Source: Gammaproteobacteria bacterium (lineage in GTDB: Bacteria; Pseudomonadota; Gammaproteobacteria; GCA-001735895). From it: a stretch of 6,673 bases of DNA. The stretch spans positions 1 to 6,673 of the forward strand of contig JAOUJX010000234.1 in assembly GCA_029882955.1 (NCBI GenBank). The letters are read 5' to 3'. Numbering within the stretch: the stretch's first letter is position 1; the number at the start of each line of letters is the position of its first letter. A model generated the notes under the pieces. The model was given only the letters and a program-made list of their open reading frames with translations, ran no database searches and was not told where the DNA came from. A program made the position numbers and the translations under genes. This document shows, piece by piece, positions 1 to 6,068 of the stretch.

Positions 1-530
1 ATGCAGGTATTTATAATTCGGCACTGTGTATAGACAGCAATGGAAAGCTTCTCGCTAATCATCGCAAATTGCTGCTACCGCCAGGCTTCGAAGCACGCTA
101 CTTCAAAGAAGGTCAGCAATTAACCTTGTTTGACCTGAATGGCTTCAAATGCGCCTTCTTAGTCTGTTATGACGTTGAATACCCGGAGTCGGTACGCGCC
201 GCTTCAGAGGCCGGAGCAGAAATAGTCATCGTGCCGACAGCTCTGGCTCACAACTGGGGGGTGGTGGCAGATAAGCTGGTGCCGACTCGAGCTTTCGAAA
301 ATGGCATCTGGTTAATCTATGCCAATCATGCCGGGACGGAGAATAATATGACTTACTATGGCGGAAGCTGTATCGTCGCACCGAATGGTGAGGATGCTGT
401 TCGCGCCGGTAGTAACGAAATCCTCATTTCAGCCGAACTGGACTTACAGTCACTCAGGGCTGCCCGACAACGTTTGCCATATCTGCAGAACGCCTCAAAT
501 TTACGTTCAAAATTAATTGGCAATAGGTAG
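1..530 (+). CDS. Carbon-nitrogen hydrolase (nitrilase superfamily), 3' part only
   Basis: This is the C-terminal 175 residues of an amidase/nitrilase-type enzyme that hydrolyses non-peptide C-N bonds. The reading frame is open from base 3 and the 5' end lies before the window; the family is usually about 260-280 residues, so roughly a third is missing. Numbering from base 3, the catalytic Lys is K22 (in HRKLLLPPGFE), followed eight residues later by the structural Glu E30, and the nucleophile is C55 in LVCYDVEYPE. This Lys/Glu/Cys spacing matches aliphatic-amidase-type members. The first catalytic Glu would be upstream of the window. The later PTALAHNWG and TRAFENGIWLIYANHAG segments also fit the fold. 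A TTG at base 69 is internal, not the start, because the catalytic Lys lies just before it. The CYDVEYPE form resembles stand-alone amidases, but the substrate cannot be assigned. The gene converges on ubiB and shows no functional link to it. Confidence 0.9.
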   Translation, partial: AGIYNSALCIDSNGKLLANHRKLLLPPGFEARYFKEGQQLTLFDLNGFKCAFLVCYDVEYPESVRAASEAGAEIVIVPTALAHNWGVVADKLVPTRAFENGIWLIYANHAGTENNMTYYGGSCIVAPNGEDAVRAGSNEILISAELDLQSLRAARQRLPYLQNASNLRSKLIGNR

Positions 531-573
531 AAACCTGCAGCATTTTGCTTTTATAACGCTACGCTAATAGCCC

Positions 574-2235
574 CTACCGGTTGCGACTTACCAGTAGGTA
601 AATACCCGGTATTCCCAAAGCCAGGCTGACCAACGGGGTTAAGAACTGCCCACCCCCCACCATCACCGGGGCAAGGCCGTCAAGCCCGGCGATAATGCTG
701 GCGCTAACGATGAAGCTGCAGCCGATGATAACGCGAATGCTGCGCCGGTTAGCTTGACGAATCTCCGCTCGAATTGCATCCAGTTGTTTCGACTGTAGTT
801 CGAAGGTGAGTTCGTCGTTGGCAATTTTATGCAGGGTTTTGAAGGCTAGCTGAGGTAGATCGGGCAGGTTTTCTGCGATATAGGGCAGGTTTTTCTTAAA
901 GCCCTTGATCAGTGCGCGGGCACCGAGCTGTTCGCTAAGCCAGCGTTCGAGAAAAGGTTTGGCGGTATCCCAGAGATTCAGGTCGGGATCTAGCTGTCTG
1001 CCAAGGCCTTCGATGTGCAACAGGGTTTTCTGCAATAACAATAGCTGAGGCTGAATTTCCATATTAAAGCGACGTGCGGTCTGGAACAGGCGCAGCAATA
1101 AATGGCCGAAGGAAATCTGTGCCAGTGGCCGCTGAAACAGTGGCTCGCAGACCGCGCGGATAGCCGCTTCGAAATCGTCGATGCGAGTATCCGGGTCAAC
1201 CCAGCCTGAATCGACGTGTAATTCCGCTACGCGGCGATAATCGCGATTGAAGAAGGCGACGAAATTTTCCGCCAGATAGCGTTGATCGGAAGTCGATAAC
1301 GAGCCCATGATGCCGAAATCGACGGCTATGTACTGCGGGTCGTCGGGATGATCCGGGGAGACGAAAATATTGCCTGGATGCATGTCTGCATGAAAATAAT
1401 TATGCCGATAAACCTGGGTGAAAAATACTTCGACTCCTTTGCGCGAAAGGACTTTGAGGTCGATATTATTCGCTCTCAATTGTTCGATATCGGACACGGG
1501 TATGCCTCGAATACGTTCGATCACCATGACCCTGGCCTTGCAGTAATCCCAGTAAACCTGTGGCACATATAAATCCGCCGAGCCTTCAAAATGGCGGCGT
1601 AGTTCATTGGCGTTGGCGGCTTCGCGCACCAGATCGAGTTCATTTATAATGGTCTTTTCGAATTCTTCTACAACCTGGAGCGGCTTGACACGACTCGCTT
1701 CGCTCCAGTAGCGATCGGCCATTCCCGCCAGCATTTTCATTACCCCGACGTCTCGCTGGATACGTAGCTCGATATCTGGCCGGACAATTTTGACCACTAC
1801 TTCTTCGCCGCTACTGAGGGTGGCGGCATAAACCTGTGCTATCGATGCAGAAGCCAGTACATTGTCGTCGAAGGATGAAAATGCTTCGTCGACCGGCATA
1901 CCGAGTTGCTGTTCGAGAATGTCACGTGCCTGCGCCAATGGAAAAGGCGGTACCTGATCGAGTAGCTTCGCCAGTTCGGCGGAAATTTCATCGGGGAGTA
2001 AATCCTGGCGGGTCGATAGCATTTGCCCGAACTTGATGAAAATCGGCCCGAGTGCTTCGATGCAGAGGCGCAAGCGCTCGGCCTTTGAGAGTTGACTGCT
2101 GCGGAACCAGTTAAACGGGTTTACCCAGCTTAACCAGCGCAGGTGGCGGAAAAAAGGCAGAGGCGAGAGAATCTGATCCAGCCCGTAGCGCGCCAGAGTG
2201 AAATTGATAACCAGCAGGCGTCGCAGTGTGCTCAT
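574..2235 (-). CDS. ubiB: UbiB, ubiquinone biosynthesis atypical kinase/ATPase
   Basis: A 553-residue member of the ABC1/ADCK/UbiB atypical-kinase family, needed for ubiquinone synthesis and thought to act as a membrane-bound ATPase that helps handle lipid intermediates. Visible hallmarks in order: the family-specific KxGQ motif (K68-Q71, in FIKFGQ); the Ala-rich loop that replaces the Gly-rich loop of ordinary kinases (about 127-138, LASASIAQVYAA); the ATP-binding Lys K149 (VVVKIVRP); the ExD motif E199/D201 (NELDLVREA); the catalytic loop HADMHPGN (282-289); and DFG at 306-308. Two hydrophobic C-terminal segments, about 501-519 and 531-549, are the expected membrane anchor. Length is close to the E. 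coli protein (546). The ATG overlaps the ubiJ stop as ATGA, so translation is probably coupled. The reading frame is intact and no key residue is missing. Confidence 0.97.
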   Translation of the reverse strand: MSTLRRLLVINFTLARYGLDQILSPLPFFRHLRWLSWVNPFNWFRSSQLSKAERLRLCIEALGPIFIKFGQMLSTRQDLLPDEISAELAKLLDQVPPFPLAQARDILEQQLGMPVDEAFSSFDDNVLASASIAQVYAATLSSGEEVVVKIVRPDIELRIQRDVGVMKMLAGMADRYWSEASRVKPLQVVEEFEKTIINELDLVREAANANELRRHFEGSADLYVPQVYWDYCKARVMVIERIRGIPVSDIEQLRANNIDLKVLSRKGVEVFFTQVYRHNYFHADMHPGNIFVSPDHPDDPQYIAVDFGIMGSLSTSDQRYLAENFVAFFNRDYRRVAELHVDSGWVDPDTRIDDFEAAIRAVCEPLFQRPLAQISFGHLLLRLFQTARRFNMEIQPQLLLLQKTLLHIEGLGRQLDPDLNLWDTAKPFLERWLSEQLGARALIKGFKKNLPYIAENLPDLPQLAFKTLHKIANDELTFELQSKQLDAIRAEIRQANRRSIRVIIGCSFIVSASIIAGLDGLAPVMVGGGQFLTPLVSLALGIPGIYLLVSRNR

Positions 2236-2864
2236 ATTTTCCCGTTGTCTTTCAGGATTCTGGACAATTGGCGGATACGTGCTTCGGCCCGGTCGACATC
2301 GTATTTAATGGTGGTGACCTCGTTCTGAAATCGTTCGAACTCAGCCTGGTGAGGGGTCATTCGAGCTTCTTCGCGCAGGTATTCGCTATTGGTTTGCATT
2401 AGAGAATTTAACCCCTGCTGTACGAATCGGGCGGTTTTTCTTGCCTGCTGGTGGATCTGGACAGCCAACACGTCGCCAGTGTATTGCGCCAGGACTTCTT
2501 CCCAGTCGATATCGATGTCGGTGAATATTTTCTGCATTTGCTGAGCGACTCGTGCATCACCGTTAATGCTGACGCGCTCACGAATCGAAGTGCTGATTTT
2601 ATCGTCTTCGATGCTCAAATTAAGTAACGCGAACAGCCGGCCCGCGATGGTTGCGTCGACTTCACCTGGGGGCGCTTCCTGACTCAGGCGTATGCCCCAG
2701 TTGCCCGGGTGGCAGTATAGGGTAAGTTCCAGGTCGGTGAATTCGATGGCAATGCAACGCCCTTGCAAGCCGACGCAACGCTGGATAATCGCCGGGTCTA
2801 GCGCGAGCAAGCGGTTGCTGCCTATTTCGGCCAGGGCGAGTAAGGGGTTGGGTAATGGAAACAT
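2232..2864 (-). CDS. ubiJ: UbiJ, SCP2-domain ubiquinone biosynthesis accessory factor
   Basis: A 210-residue UbiJ (formerly YigP), the soluble accessory protein that with UbiK organises the Ubi hydroxylases and methyltransferases and binds the hydrophobic quinone intermediates. The N-terminal two thirds (about 15-120) is the SCP2-like lipid-binding domain; family-typical stretches are NPLLALAEIGSNRLLALDP at the start and SINGDARVAQQMQKIF followed by DIDWEEVLAQYTGD at about 99-131. The C-terminal 40 residues are charged and helical with coiled-coil character (FERFQNEVTTIKYDVDRAEA). The frame is open further upstream to a TTG at 2960, but that would overlap ubiE by 83 bases. The ATG at 2864, 13 bases after the ubiE stop, gives the usual N-terminus and a length close to the E. 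coli protein (201). Its TGA overlaps the ubiB ATG by four bases. Gene order ubiE-ubiJ-ubiB is as in E. coli. Confidence 0.94.
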   Translation of the reverse strand: MFPLPNPLLALAEIGSNRLLALDPAIIQRCVGLQGRCIAIEFTDLELTLYCHPGNWGIRLSQEAPPGEVDATIAGRLFALLNLSIEDDKISTSIRERVSINGDARVAQQMQKIFTDIDIDWEEVLAQYTGDVLAVQIHQQARKTARFVQQGLNSLMQTNSEYLREEARMTPHQAEFERFQNEVTTIKYDVDRAEARIRQLSRILKDNGKI

Positions 2865-2877
2865 GGTAAAAACTTGT

Positions 2878-3630
2878 TCAGTATTTGAAGGCACGGTGGA
2901 GGGCGACGATACCACCGCTGAGGTTGTATACCCCGACTTCGTCAAAATGACCTTCTTCAAGCATCATTTGTTTTAGCGTTTCCTGATCGGGGTGCATACG
3001 AATCGACTCGGCCAGGTATTGATAGCTGTCGCGGTCTTTGGCAATCCACTCACCCAGTTTGGGTAGGATTTTGAAGGAGTAAAATTCGTAGACTTTTTCC
3101 AGTGGTTCATAAATCGGGTGTGAAAATTCGAGTACACAGAGTCTGCCACCGGGTTTTAAAACCCGTTGCATGGAAGCCAGTGCCTTGCCTTTATCGGTGA
3201 CATTGCGCAAGCCGAAGGCGATGCTTATACAGTCCAGCGAGTTATCGGCAAATGGCAGTATTTCGGCATTACACTGTATCGGTTTGATGCGGCCACTGAG
3301 ACCTTTATCGATAACTCGATCGCGACCCTGTTGCAGCATCGCGGCATTGATATCACCGAGAAAGACCTGTCCGGTTTCGCCGACAGCTTTGGCCTGTTTT
3401 ATTGCCAGATCACCGGTACCTCCGGCAAGGTCGAGGACTCGGTGCCCGGGTCGCAGGCCGCAGAGTTCGAGGGTAAACCGCTTCCACAAATGATGAACGC
3501 CGAAGGACAAAACATCGTTCATGAGGTCGTAATTACTGGCTACCGAATCAAAGACATCGGCGACACGCCGTTGTTTTTCCTCGGTAGGGATTTGGTTAAA
3601 ACCGAAATGTGTGGTGGATTCCTTTGGCAC
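2878..3630 (-). CDS. ubiE: UbiE, ubiquinone/menaquinone C-methyltransferase
   Basis: A 250-residue class I SAM-dependent methyltransferase that C-methylates 2-octaprenyl-6-methoxy-1,4-benzoquinol in ubiquinone synthesis, and demethylmenaquinol where menaquinone is made. Visible: the UbiE signature YDLMNDVLSFGVHHLWK (34-50), SAM motif I VLDLAGGTGDLA (65-76), the acidic ribose-binding end of strand 2 (LGDINAAML, 91-99), NAEILPFADNSLD (121-133), FGLRNVTD (139-146), and the second signature RVLKPGGRLCVLEFSHP (156-172). The C-terminus SIRMHPDQETLKQMM and ALHRAFKY is typical. The start is GTG at 3630: an in-frame TAG sits only two codons upstream and no ATG occurs before the core domain, and this start gives MPKESTTHFGF, which aligns with the E. 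coli N-terminus ending ETTHFGF. No good Shine-Dalgarno site precedes it. It is probably first in the ubiE-ubiJ-ubiB operon, unless transcription reads through from the DUF971 gene. Confidence 0.96.
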   Translation of the reverse strand: MPKESTTHFGFNQIPTEEKQRRVADVFDSVASNYDLMNDVLSFGVHHLWKRFTLELCGLRPGHRVLDLAGGTGDLAIKQAKAVGETGQVFLGDINAAMLQQGRDRVIDKGLSGRIKPIQCNAEILPFADNSLDCISIAFGLRNVTDKGKALASMQRVLKPGGRLCVLEFSHPIYEPLEKVYEFYSFKILPKLGEWIAKDRDSYQYLAESIRMHPDQETLKQMMLEEGHFDEVGVYNLSGGIVALHRAFKY

Positions 3631-3659
3631 GGGCTATTTGAGATGTGAATGACAGGCGA

Positions 3660-3668
3660 ACCATAGCA
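3660..3668 (-). promoter_or_regulatory. Possible extended -10 element for ubiE operon
   Basis: On the minus strand the sequence reads TGCTATGGT, an extended -10 (TGn followed by TATGGT, 4 of 6 to TATAAT) lying about 30 bases before the ubiE GTG. The -35 side is poor; the best match is CTGAAA at a short 15-base spacing. It is the only promoter-like element I see in the gap between the DUF971 gene and ubiE. The operon could equally be served by read-through from hslVU. Confidence 0.28.
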
Positions 3669-3689
3669 GAAGTAACGGTTTTCAGGTAG

Positions 3690-3709
3690 GGGCGTAAATT
3701 ACTACGCCC
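3690..3709 (-). other. Intergenic stem-loop between DUF971 gene and ubiE
   Basis: A perfect 7-bp inverted repeat, GGGCGTA at 3690-3696 and TACGCCC at 3703-3709, with a six-base loop. On the minus strand it begins six bases after the TAA of the DUF971 gene. The position suits a transcription terminator or an mRNA 3'-end stabiliser for hslVU-DUF971. There is no U-run after it on the minus strand (it continues CTACCTGAAAACC), so a standard intrinsic terminator is not supported. It may attenuate, protect a processed end, or do nothing. Confidence 0.4.
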
Positions 3710-3715
3710 GTGAAT

Positions 3716-4078
3716 TTAATCTATTTTCCGCTCGTAACCCGCTTCTGCAAGCCGCTCAAGATAGCGTTGCCAGTTCTCTTCGTAGTGATTGCCCAGGCTG
3801 TATAAATAGTCCCAGCTGAATAGACCAGAATCGTGGTTGTCGTCGAAAACCAGTTTGAGTGCGTAGTGACCGACGGGTTCGATATGTGTGATATTCACAT
3901 CTTCTTTGCCGAGCTGTAACTTTTCCTGCCCGGGTCCGTGCCCCTGCACTTCTGCCGAAGGTGAGTAGACGCGCAAGTATTCGGTGGGTAATTTGAAATT
4001 AGTACCATCGTCGAAACTGAGTTCGAGCACGCGAGATAGTTTGTGAAAATTTATTTCTGTGGGTTTTAAATGTGACAT
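3716..4078 (-). CDS. DUF971 / GBBH-like N-terminal domain protein, function unknown
   Basis: A 120-residue soluble protein made almost wholly of the DUF971 domain (gamma-butyrobetaine hydroxylase-like N-terminal domain). Recognisable family features are LRVYSPSAEVQGHGP at 35-49, ITHIEPVGHYALKLVFDD at 63-80 and HDSGLFSWDYLYSLG at 82-96. The domain also occurs at the N-terminus of gamma-butyrobetaine dioxygenase, where it binds zinc through Cys residues and a His, and fused to Mrp/ApbC-type Fe-S carriers. This protein has no Cys at all, so the zinc site is not conserved; His82 sits in the usual DGH-type position but the motif here reads DNH. The C-terminal 25 residues look helical and charged. 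The gene starts with ATG 18 bases after hslU and is likely cotranscribed with hslVU. Stand-alone DUF971 genes are recurrent neighbours of hslU in gammaproteobacteria, but I know of no established biochemical role. Confidence 0.9.
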   Translation of the reverse strand: MSHLKPTEINFHKLSRVLELSFDDGTNFKLPTEYLRVYSPSAEVQGHGPGQEKLQLGKEDVNITHIEPVGHYALKLVFDDNHDSGLFSWDYLYSLGNHYEENWQRYLERLAEAGYERKID

Positions 4079-4096
4079 TTCTGCGTTCGGGTTCGT

Positions 4097-5443
4097 TTAA
4101 AGGATGTACTGGCTCAAATCTTCTTCGAGGGACAGTTCCCCGAGATGCTCGTTGACGTAATCAGCGTCAATTTTGACCTGCTCTTCGACCATGTCCGAGG
4201 CTTCAAAGCTCACGGTTTCGAGCAGGCGTTCCATCACCGTATGCAAGCGTCGAGCACCGATATTTTCCTGTTTTTCGTTCACCTGCCAGGCGACTTCGGC
4301 GATGCGGGCGAGGCCATCCTCGGTGAAAGTCAGGTGCACGCCTTCGGTTTCCATGAGCGCGGTATACTGCTCGGTAAGTGAGGCATTGGGCTCGCTCAGT
4401 ATGCGAATAAAATCACCTACTGTCAGCGCTGAGAGTTCGACACGTATGGGCAGGCGACCCTGGAGTTCCGGGATTAAATCGCTGGGCTTGGACAGGTGAA
4501 AAGCACCAGAAGCGATGAAAAGGATGTGATCGGTCTGGATCATGCCGGCCTTGGTCGAGACCGTGCAGCCTTCAACCAGGGGCAGCAGGTCGCGTTGTAC
4601 ACCCTCGCGGGAGACATCGGCACCGCTGGTTTCCTGGCGTTTGGCAACCTTGTCGATTTCATCGATGAAGACGATGCCGTTCTGTTCGGCATTTTCCAGT
4701 GCGGTGAGTTTCAGCTCTTCCTGGTTTATCATTTTTGCCGCTTCTTCGTCGGTGAGCAGTTTGAGTGCTTCCTCGACGCGTAATTTGCGCGTCCGGGTTT
4801 TCTGACTCCCGATGTTCTGGAATAAACCCTGTAACTGGTTGGTCATGTCTTCCATACCCGGTGGCGCCATAATTTCTACACCGACGCTGGGAAGTTCGAG
4901 GTCGATTTCAATTTCCCGGTCGTTGAGTTTGCCTTCGCGCAGCATCTTACGGAATTTCTGCCTTGTATTGGCTGACGTGTCATCGGCCTCCTGCTGGAAA
5001 TCATTAGGCCTGGGCAATAATGCGTCGAGTATTCTTTCTTCGGCGGCATCTTCGGCACGGTGACGCACGCGGGCGACTTCGGCTTCGCGCATGTCTTTCA
5101 CCGAAACATCGACGAGGTCACGGATAATCGATTCGACATCGCGACCGACGTAGCCGACTTCGGTGAACTTGGTGGCTTCGACCTTGATGAACGGTGCATT
5201 CGCCAGGCGTGCGAGGCGCCGCGCGATTTCGGTTTTACCGACCCCGGTAGGGCCCATCATGAGGATGTTTTTGGGCGTAATTTCGTTACGTAATTCCTCG
5301 CTTACCTGTTGGCGCCGCCAGCGGTTACGCAGGGCAATGGCGACCGCGCGCTTGGCGTTATCCTGGCCGATAATATGCTTGTCGAGTTCCTGCGTAATTT
5401 CACGCGGAGTCATCGGAGACTGGTAAATTAAGTTGCTGTCCAC
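4097..5443 (-). CDS. hslU: HslU (ClpY), ATPase subunit of HslUV protease
   Basis: The AAA+ unfoldase that recognises and unfolds substrates and feeds them into the HslV chamber in the cytoplasm; 448 residues from the chosen start. Visible in order (this numbering): N-terminal MTPREITQELDKHIIGQ (11-27), Walker A GPTGVGKT (64-71), the pore loop GYVGRD (97-102), the variable I domain (about 110-230, ending IMAPPGMEDMTNQLQGLF), Walker B IVFIDEIDK (257-265), DVSREGVQRDLLPLVEG (276-292), ELQGRLPIRVEL with the Arg finger region (326-337), sensor-2 NIGARRLHT (394-402), and the C-terminal EDLSQYIL tail that docks into HslV. Starts considered: GTG at 5443, one base after the hslV stop (chosen), and ATG at 5413, which gives MTPREI directly, like most family members (438 residues). 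A TTG at 5473 inside hslV is unlikely. None has a strong ribosome binding site, so coupling to hslV is likely. Confidence 0.95.
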   Translation of the reverse strand: MDSNLIYQSPMTPREITQELDKHIIGQDNAKRAVAIALRNRWRRQQVSEELRNEITPKNILMMGPTGVGKTEIARRLARLANAPFIKVEATKFTEVGYVGRDVESIIRDLVDVSVKDMREAEVARVRHRAEDAAEERILDALLPRPNDFQQEADDTSANTRQKFRKMLREGKLNDREIEIDLELPSVGVEIMAPPGMEDMTNQLQGLFQNIGSQKTRTRKLRVEEALKLLTDEEAAKMINQEELKLTALENAEQNGIVFIDEIDKVAKRQETSGADVSREGVQRDLLPLVEGCTVSTKAGMIQTDHILFIASGAFHLSKPSDLIPELQGRLPIRVELSALTVGDFIRILSEPNASLTEQYTALMETEGVHLTFTEDGLARIAEVAWQVNEKQENIGARRLHTVMERLLETVSFEASDMVEEQVKIDADYVNEHLGELSLEEDLSQYIL

Positions 5444-5444
5444 G

Positions 5445-5993
5445 TTAGGATTCGCCGTAGTTGAGTTCTTCAAAAGTATGGTTGAGATTGGTGTAAATAC
5501 AGATCTGCCCGGCTATCTCCAGGCCCTTCTTCACGATGTCGCGGGCGCCCATTTCGGTGGTGTCGAGCATTGCCCGTGCTGCGGCCTGTGCGAAGGCGCC
5601 GCCGGAACCGATGGCCATGAGATCGTCTTCCGGTTCGATGACATCGCCGTTGCCGGAAATAATCAAAGAAGCCTCCTGGTTGGCGACGCAGAGCAGGGCT
5701 TCGAGTCGGCGCAGCATTTTATCCGAACGCCAGTCTTTGGCCAGTTCGACAGCGGCGCGCACCATCTGCCCGTTATGTTTTTCGAGTTTGCTTTCGAACA
5801 GTTCGAATAGCAAAAAAGCGTCGGCAGTACCGCCGGCAAAACCAGCGATGACCTGGTCTTTATACAGGCGCCGTACTTTTCGGGCATTGCCCTTCATGAT
5901 GGTATTGCCAAGACTAACCTGGCCGTCACCACCGATTACCACCGAATCGCCGCGACGAACCGATAGTATGGTTGTACCTCTGTATTGATCCAA
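5445..5993 (-). CDS. hslV: HslV (ClpQ), threonine peptidase subunit of HslUV protease
   Basis: The proteolytic subunit of HslUV, an N-terminal-nucleophile threonine peptidase of the proteasome beta type forming a double hexamer. The 182-residue reading begins MDQYRGTTILSVRRG. The nucleophile is the first Thr of TTI (residue 7), so a six-residue propeptide ending in Gly must be removed. Counting from that Thr as 1, the conserved Asp17 (GGDGQ), Lys33 (NARKVRR) and Ser124 (IGSGG) all fall at the expected places. Other family stretches are VIAGFAGGTADAF and LEALLCVANQEASLIISGNGDV. The start is TTG at 5993: a TAG lies 13 codons upstream, no ATG or GTG occurs in between, and an AGAGG Shine-Dalgarno lies seven bases before the TTG. 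E. coli HslV lacks the propeptide (MTTI), but MEQ(Y/F)xGTT forms are familiar elsewhere in proteobacteria. It is the first gene of the hslVU operon. Confidence 0.96.
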   Translation of the reverse strand: MDQYRGTTILSVRRGDSVVIGGDGQVSLGNTIMKGNARKVRRLYKDQVIAGFAGGTADAFLLFELFESKLEKHNGQMVRAAVELAKDWRSDKMLRRLEALLCVANQEASLIISGNGDVIEPEDDLMAIGSGGAFAQAAARAMLDTTEMGARDIVKKGLEIAGQICIYTNLNHTFEELNYGES

Positions 5994-6000
5994 AATAAAA

Positions 6001-6005
6001 CCTCT
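6001..6005 (-). promoter_or_regulatory. Ribosome binding site deciding the hslV TTG start
   Basis: On the minus strand AGAGG lies seven bases before the TTG at 5993. It is the clearest Shine-Dalgarno match seen before any gene here, and it supports the otherwise unusual TTG start. The two G residues also form the 3' arm of a small hairpin (AAACC/GGTTT, 5998-6002 with 6009-6013). Confidence 0.7.
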
Positions 6006-6026
6006 GGTGGTTTGTGTTGGGAAGGG

Positions 6027-6035
6027 ATTCTAACA
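6027..6035 (-). promoter_or_regulatory. Possible extended -10 (sigma-70 type) upstream of hslV
   Basis: On the minus strand the sequence reads TGTTAGAAT, an extended -10 with TAGAAT matching TATAAT at 5 of 6 positions. The -35 at 17-base spacing (TAACCA) is weak, as is common for extended -10 promoters. Transcription would start about 25-30 bases before the hslV TTG. It could give basal expression beside the heat-shock candidate just upstream. Confidence 0.35.
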
Positions 6036-6040
6036 GGGTG

Positions 6041-6068
6041 ATATAGGGGTGGTTAGAGGAATTGCAAG
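6041..6068 (-). promoter_or_regulatory. Candidate heat-shock (sigma-32) promoter of hslVU
   Basis: On the minus strand CTTGCAA (6062-6068) is followed after 12 bases by CCCCTATAT (6041-6049). This resembles the sigma-32 consensus CTTGAAA and CCCCATnT at an allowed spacing, with one mismatch in the -35 and a small shift in the -10. hslVU is a classical sigma-32 operon in E. coli, which raises the odds. The same bases can be read as a weaker sigma-70 promoter, TTGCAA with TATATC at 16-base spacing. Transcription would begin about 40 bases before the hslV TTG. Confidence 0.5.

Noticed and set aside
539..554. Weak terminator AGCA-TTT-TGCT followed by TTTAT after the amidase gene
   Set aside because: The stem is only four base pairs; too weak to call, although convergent genes would be expected to need a terminator here.
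603..615. Inverted repeat AATACC-C-GGTATT near the end of ubiB
   Set aside because: Short, within the coding sequence and without a T-run; likely chance.
2232..2560. Possible EsrE-like small RNA in the 3' half of ubiJ, as known in E. coli
   Set aside because: No promoter or structure could be recognised here by eye; only the genomic position is shared.
2865..2960. N-terminal extension of ubiJ to a TTG at 2960
   Set aside because: It would overlap ubiE by 83 bases and add 32 residues absent from UbiJ proteins; the ATG at 2864 fits the family.
3166..3648. 160-codon plus-strand reading frame opposite ubiE
   Set aside because: No recognisable domain and no ribosome binding site; it is explained as an antisense shadow of a conserved gene.
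5444..5473. hslU start at TTG 5473
   Set aside because: It lies within hslV, gives an N-terminus longer than the family and has no ribosome binding site; GTG 5443 or ATG 5413 is better.
5433..5988. Long plus-strand reading frames opposite hslV (125 and 150 codons)
   Set aside because: They mirror the codon pattern of hslV, have low-complexity Ser/Arg/Ala-rich translations and match no family; hslV is beyond doubt.
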